From assembly GCA_947647735.1 (NCBI GenBank), contig CANSLJ010000036.1, forward strand, positions 1 through 35,221: a DNA stretch of 35,221 nt, written 5' to 3'. Every line of letters begins with the position of its first letter. Position 1 is the first letter of the stretch. The notes under the pieces are model-generated. The model searched no databases and was not told the origin of the DNA. It was given only the letters and a program-made list of their open reading frames with translations. Shown here one piece after another: positions 34,630-35,221 of this stretch. A program made the position numbers and the translations under genes. Origin of the DNA: an uncultured bacterium. GTDB lineage: Bacteria > Bacillota > Clostridia > Lachnospirales > Lachnospiraceae.

Positions 34630-34647
34630 CTATCAACTCGATTTATC
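34615..34647. repeat. diverged direct repeat flanking the toxin locus, left copy
   Basis: GAGTGCTATACGATGCTAT is followed by CAACTCGATTTATC. The right copy at 35099-35143 has the same order, GGGTGCTATACGGGTGCTA then AAACTCGAATTATC, with one extra GGTGCTA unit between. Confidence 0.5.
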
Positions 34648-34680
34648 GGCGATTAACTGACACTATCTCCATTTTATGAC

Positions 34681-34709
34681 TTGAATCCTCCTACAAAATA
34701 TGTTATATT
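34681..34709 (+). promoter_or_regulatory. promoter of the convergent antitoxin RNA
   Basis: TTGAAT, exactly 17 bases, TATATT on the plus strand, with a predicted start near 34716. It reads towards the toxin gene. Confidence 0.6.
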
Positions 34710-34715
34710 TTAAGC

Positions 34716-34811
34716 ATAAAAGGAGTAACCGCCCACAAAGTGGTTGACCTCCTAGATTAGACTATAAGCCTACCTGTACTGGCCAAGTGACAAGGTAGGC
34801 TTATTTATTTT
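34716..34811 (+). ncRNA. predicted type I antitoxin RNA, about 95 nt
   Basis: No ORF with translation signals lies here. The RNA would run from the promoter at 34681-34709 to a terminator formed by TAAGCCTACCT (34765-34775) and AGGTAGGCTTA (34793-34803), followed by TTTATTTT. It is complementary over its full length to the 3' part of the toxin mRNA, including the last codon of the toxin. Overlap at the 3' ends is the layout of TxpA/RatA and BsrG/SR4 loci. The ends are predicted, not measured. Confidence 0.55.
34717..34753 (-). terminator. terminator of the toxin mRNA
   Basis: On the minus strand AGGAGGTCAACCAC folds on TGGGCGGTTACTCCT around a TTTG loop and is followed by TTTTAT. It would end the toxin transcript about 90 bases after its stop codon. 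Confidence 0.55.
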
Positions 34812-34900
34812 CGCTTGTTATTCCTATCTATGTAGGCAAGCAATGCGACAAGAAACGTTCCGAACAGTATTAACAATGTTAAAACTTCGTAGGTACTCAT
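34805..34900 (-). CDS. holin-like type I toxin peptide, 31 aa
   Basis: Small membrane peptide. It starts MSTYEVLTLLILFGTFLVAL, one hydrophobic helix, and ends with a charged tail (YIDRNNKRK). This is the hallmark of the putative holin-like toxin family of Firmicutes (PF16935 type, related in layout to TxpA, BsrG and Fst toxins), which insert in the membrane from inside the cell. A very strong ribosome binding site (AGGGAGGTGGT) precedes the ATG and is itself covered by a hairpin (34909-34935). A convergent RNA gene overlaps its 3' end. It is too short for ordinary gene callers and is easily missed. Confidence 0.85.
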   Translation of the reverse strand: MSTYEVLTLLILFGTFLVALLAYIDRNNKRK

Positions 34901-34908
34901 CTGCACCA

Positions 34909-34935
34909 CCTCCCTTCTTTTTCAAGTTAGGGAGG
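34909..34935 (-). promoter_or_regulatory. hairpin sequestering the toxin Shine-Dalgarno sequence
   Basis: In the toxin mRNA leader CCTCCCT pairs with AGGGAGG, extended by a CTT/AAG step around a short loop. The AGGGAGG is the ribosome binding site, so the folded leader should be poorly translated. Type I toxin mRNAs commonly hide their RBS in this way. Confidence 0.65.
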
Positions 34936-34969
34936 CTACCACCTTGCAACACGATTACTCCTTTGCCCA

Positions 34970-34998
34970 ATTATAACATGGCATATTCTTTTCGACAA
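34970..34998 (-). promoter_or_regulatory. promoter of the toxin gene
   Basis: TTGTCG, 17 bases, TATAAT on the minus strand, start near 34963, leader about 63 bases containing the RBS-hiding hairpin. Confidence 0.65.
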
Positions 34999-35085
34999 CT
35001 TATATTAAAATTTTTGTTTTCTATCTTAACCTCAAACATTTCCCTATTGAAATCCTTTATAAATTGTATGAAATTATAATTTTTG

Positions 35086-35127
35086 GGGTGCTGCGTCTGG
35101 GTGCTATACGGGTGCTACTTGGGTGCT
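35086..35127. repeat. four GGGTGCT direct repeats, last three with 11-bp period
   Basis: GGGTGCT begins at 35086, 35099, 35110 and 35121. The last three have an 11-bp period, one helical turn, and the consensus GGGTGCTA. Tandem sites on one face of the helix suit a DNA-binding protein; arm-type sites of a tyrosine integrase are one possibility. The stretch 34901-35221 holds no other gene. Confidence 0.6.
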
Positions 35128-35143
35128 ACAAACTCGAATTATC
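35099..35143. repeat. diverged direct repeat flanking the toxin locus, right copy
   Basis: Counterpart of 34615-34647. The order is GTGCTATACG, TGCTA units, then AACTCGA-TTATC. The toxin-antitoxin locus with both promoters lies wholly between the two copies. Confidence 0.5.
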
Positions 35144-35175
35144 TTGTTCTAGTTTGAACATCCCAAACAGTCGCC

Positions 35176-35196
35176 GCCACCCGTAAAACGGGTGGC
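35176..35196. other. perfect hairpin near the window end
   Basis: GCCACCCGT and ACGGGTGGC pair around AAA. No T-run follows. Flanking bases (CAGTCGCC... and ...GGACGCTGGCTG) may extend the structure weakly. Function unknown; it may belong to the end of a mobile element lying to the right. Confidence 0.5.
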
Positions 35197-35221
35197 TCGG
35201 GACGCTGGCTGTAAGCCCTTG

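Noticed and set aside
34843-35079. A 78-codon plus-strand open frame
   Set aside because: It lies antisense to the toxin gene and its promoter, has no RBS, and its Pro/Phe-rich composition is not protein-like.
35086-35127. CRISPR-like array
   Set aside because: Repeat units are only 7-8 bases with 3-6-base gaps; no spacers or cas genes.
35150-35221. tRNA or tmRNA fragment at the right edge
   Set aside because: The stem GCCACCCGT/ACGGGTGGC and a TTTGAAC-like stretch are suggestive, but no cloverleaf, anticodon arm or CCA-adjacent acceptor stem can be drawn.

Overview
The window reads as a chromosomal segment of a Gram-positive Clostridia bacterium, most likely a Lachnospiraceae relative. This rests on gene content (ZapA, RuvAB, a Gx-type heptaprenyl-diphosphate-synthase-component transporter, NusG domain II protein, VanW protein, PucR, GHKL/LytTR pair, TPR-DUF4037 protein), strong AGGAGG-type ribosome binding sites and sigma-A promoters. 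No rRNA, tRNA or CRISPR array was found. Coding is mostly on the minus strand, with two plus-strand islands (4.0-7.7 kb and 33.1-34.4 kb).

Left part (0-7.7 kb): a small unknown gene, then a compact minus-strand signalling operon. The operon runs from a 58-codon exported-peptide-like ORF, through a LytTR response regulator and a GHKL sensor kinase, to a short trailing ORF. Its promoter carries helically phased direct repeats beside the -35 box. Next come a membrane-anchored XRE regulator and two tandem AAA-ATPase/PD-(D/E)XK nuclease-like paralogues on the plus strand, each with its own copy of the same promoter.

Centre (7.7-23.1 kb): a housekeeping block. Genes for peptidase U32, a FtsW/RodA-type flippase/polymerase, a class B PBP, a sodium symporter and a GNAT enzyme follow each other with tiny gaps or overlaps. 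The ftsW-like and PBP genes overlap by 188 bp. Upstream lie zapA, ruvB, ruvA, a Gx transporter, a HipA-like kinase with a palindromic promoter, and a NERD-domain membrane protein. An ECF sigma factor with its membrane partner and a PucR regulator complete this part.

Right-centre (23.1-33.1 kb): a 52-codon ORF with a strong RBS, a frameshifted remnant, small DUF genes (DUF3916-like, DUF3795), a NusG domain II protein, a TPR-DUF4037 fusion, a VanW protein, and a branched-chain amino acid operon. That operon has ilvB, two different acetolactate synthase small subunits and ilvC, with a strong internal promoter before the second small subunit.

Right end (33.1-35.2 kb): AT-rich accessory DNA with a lipoprotein, an apparently leaderless XRE regulator, a stranded gene 3' end with its terminator, and a complete type I toxin-antitoxin locus (31-aa holin-like toxin, convergent RNA). 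The toxin locus lies between two diverged direct repeats rich in GGTGCTA units, which looks like the margin of an integrative element.
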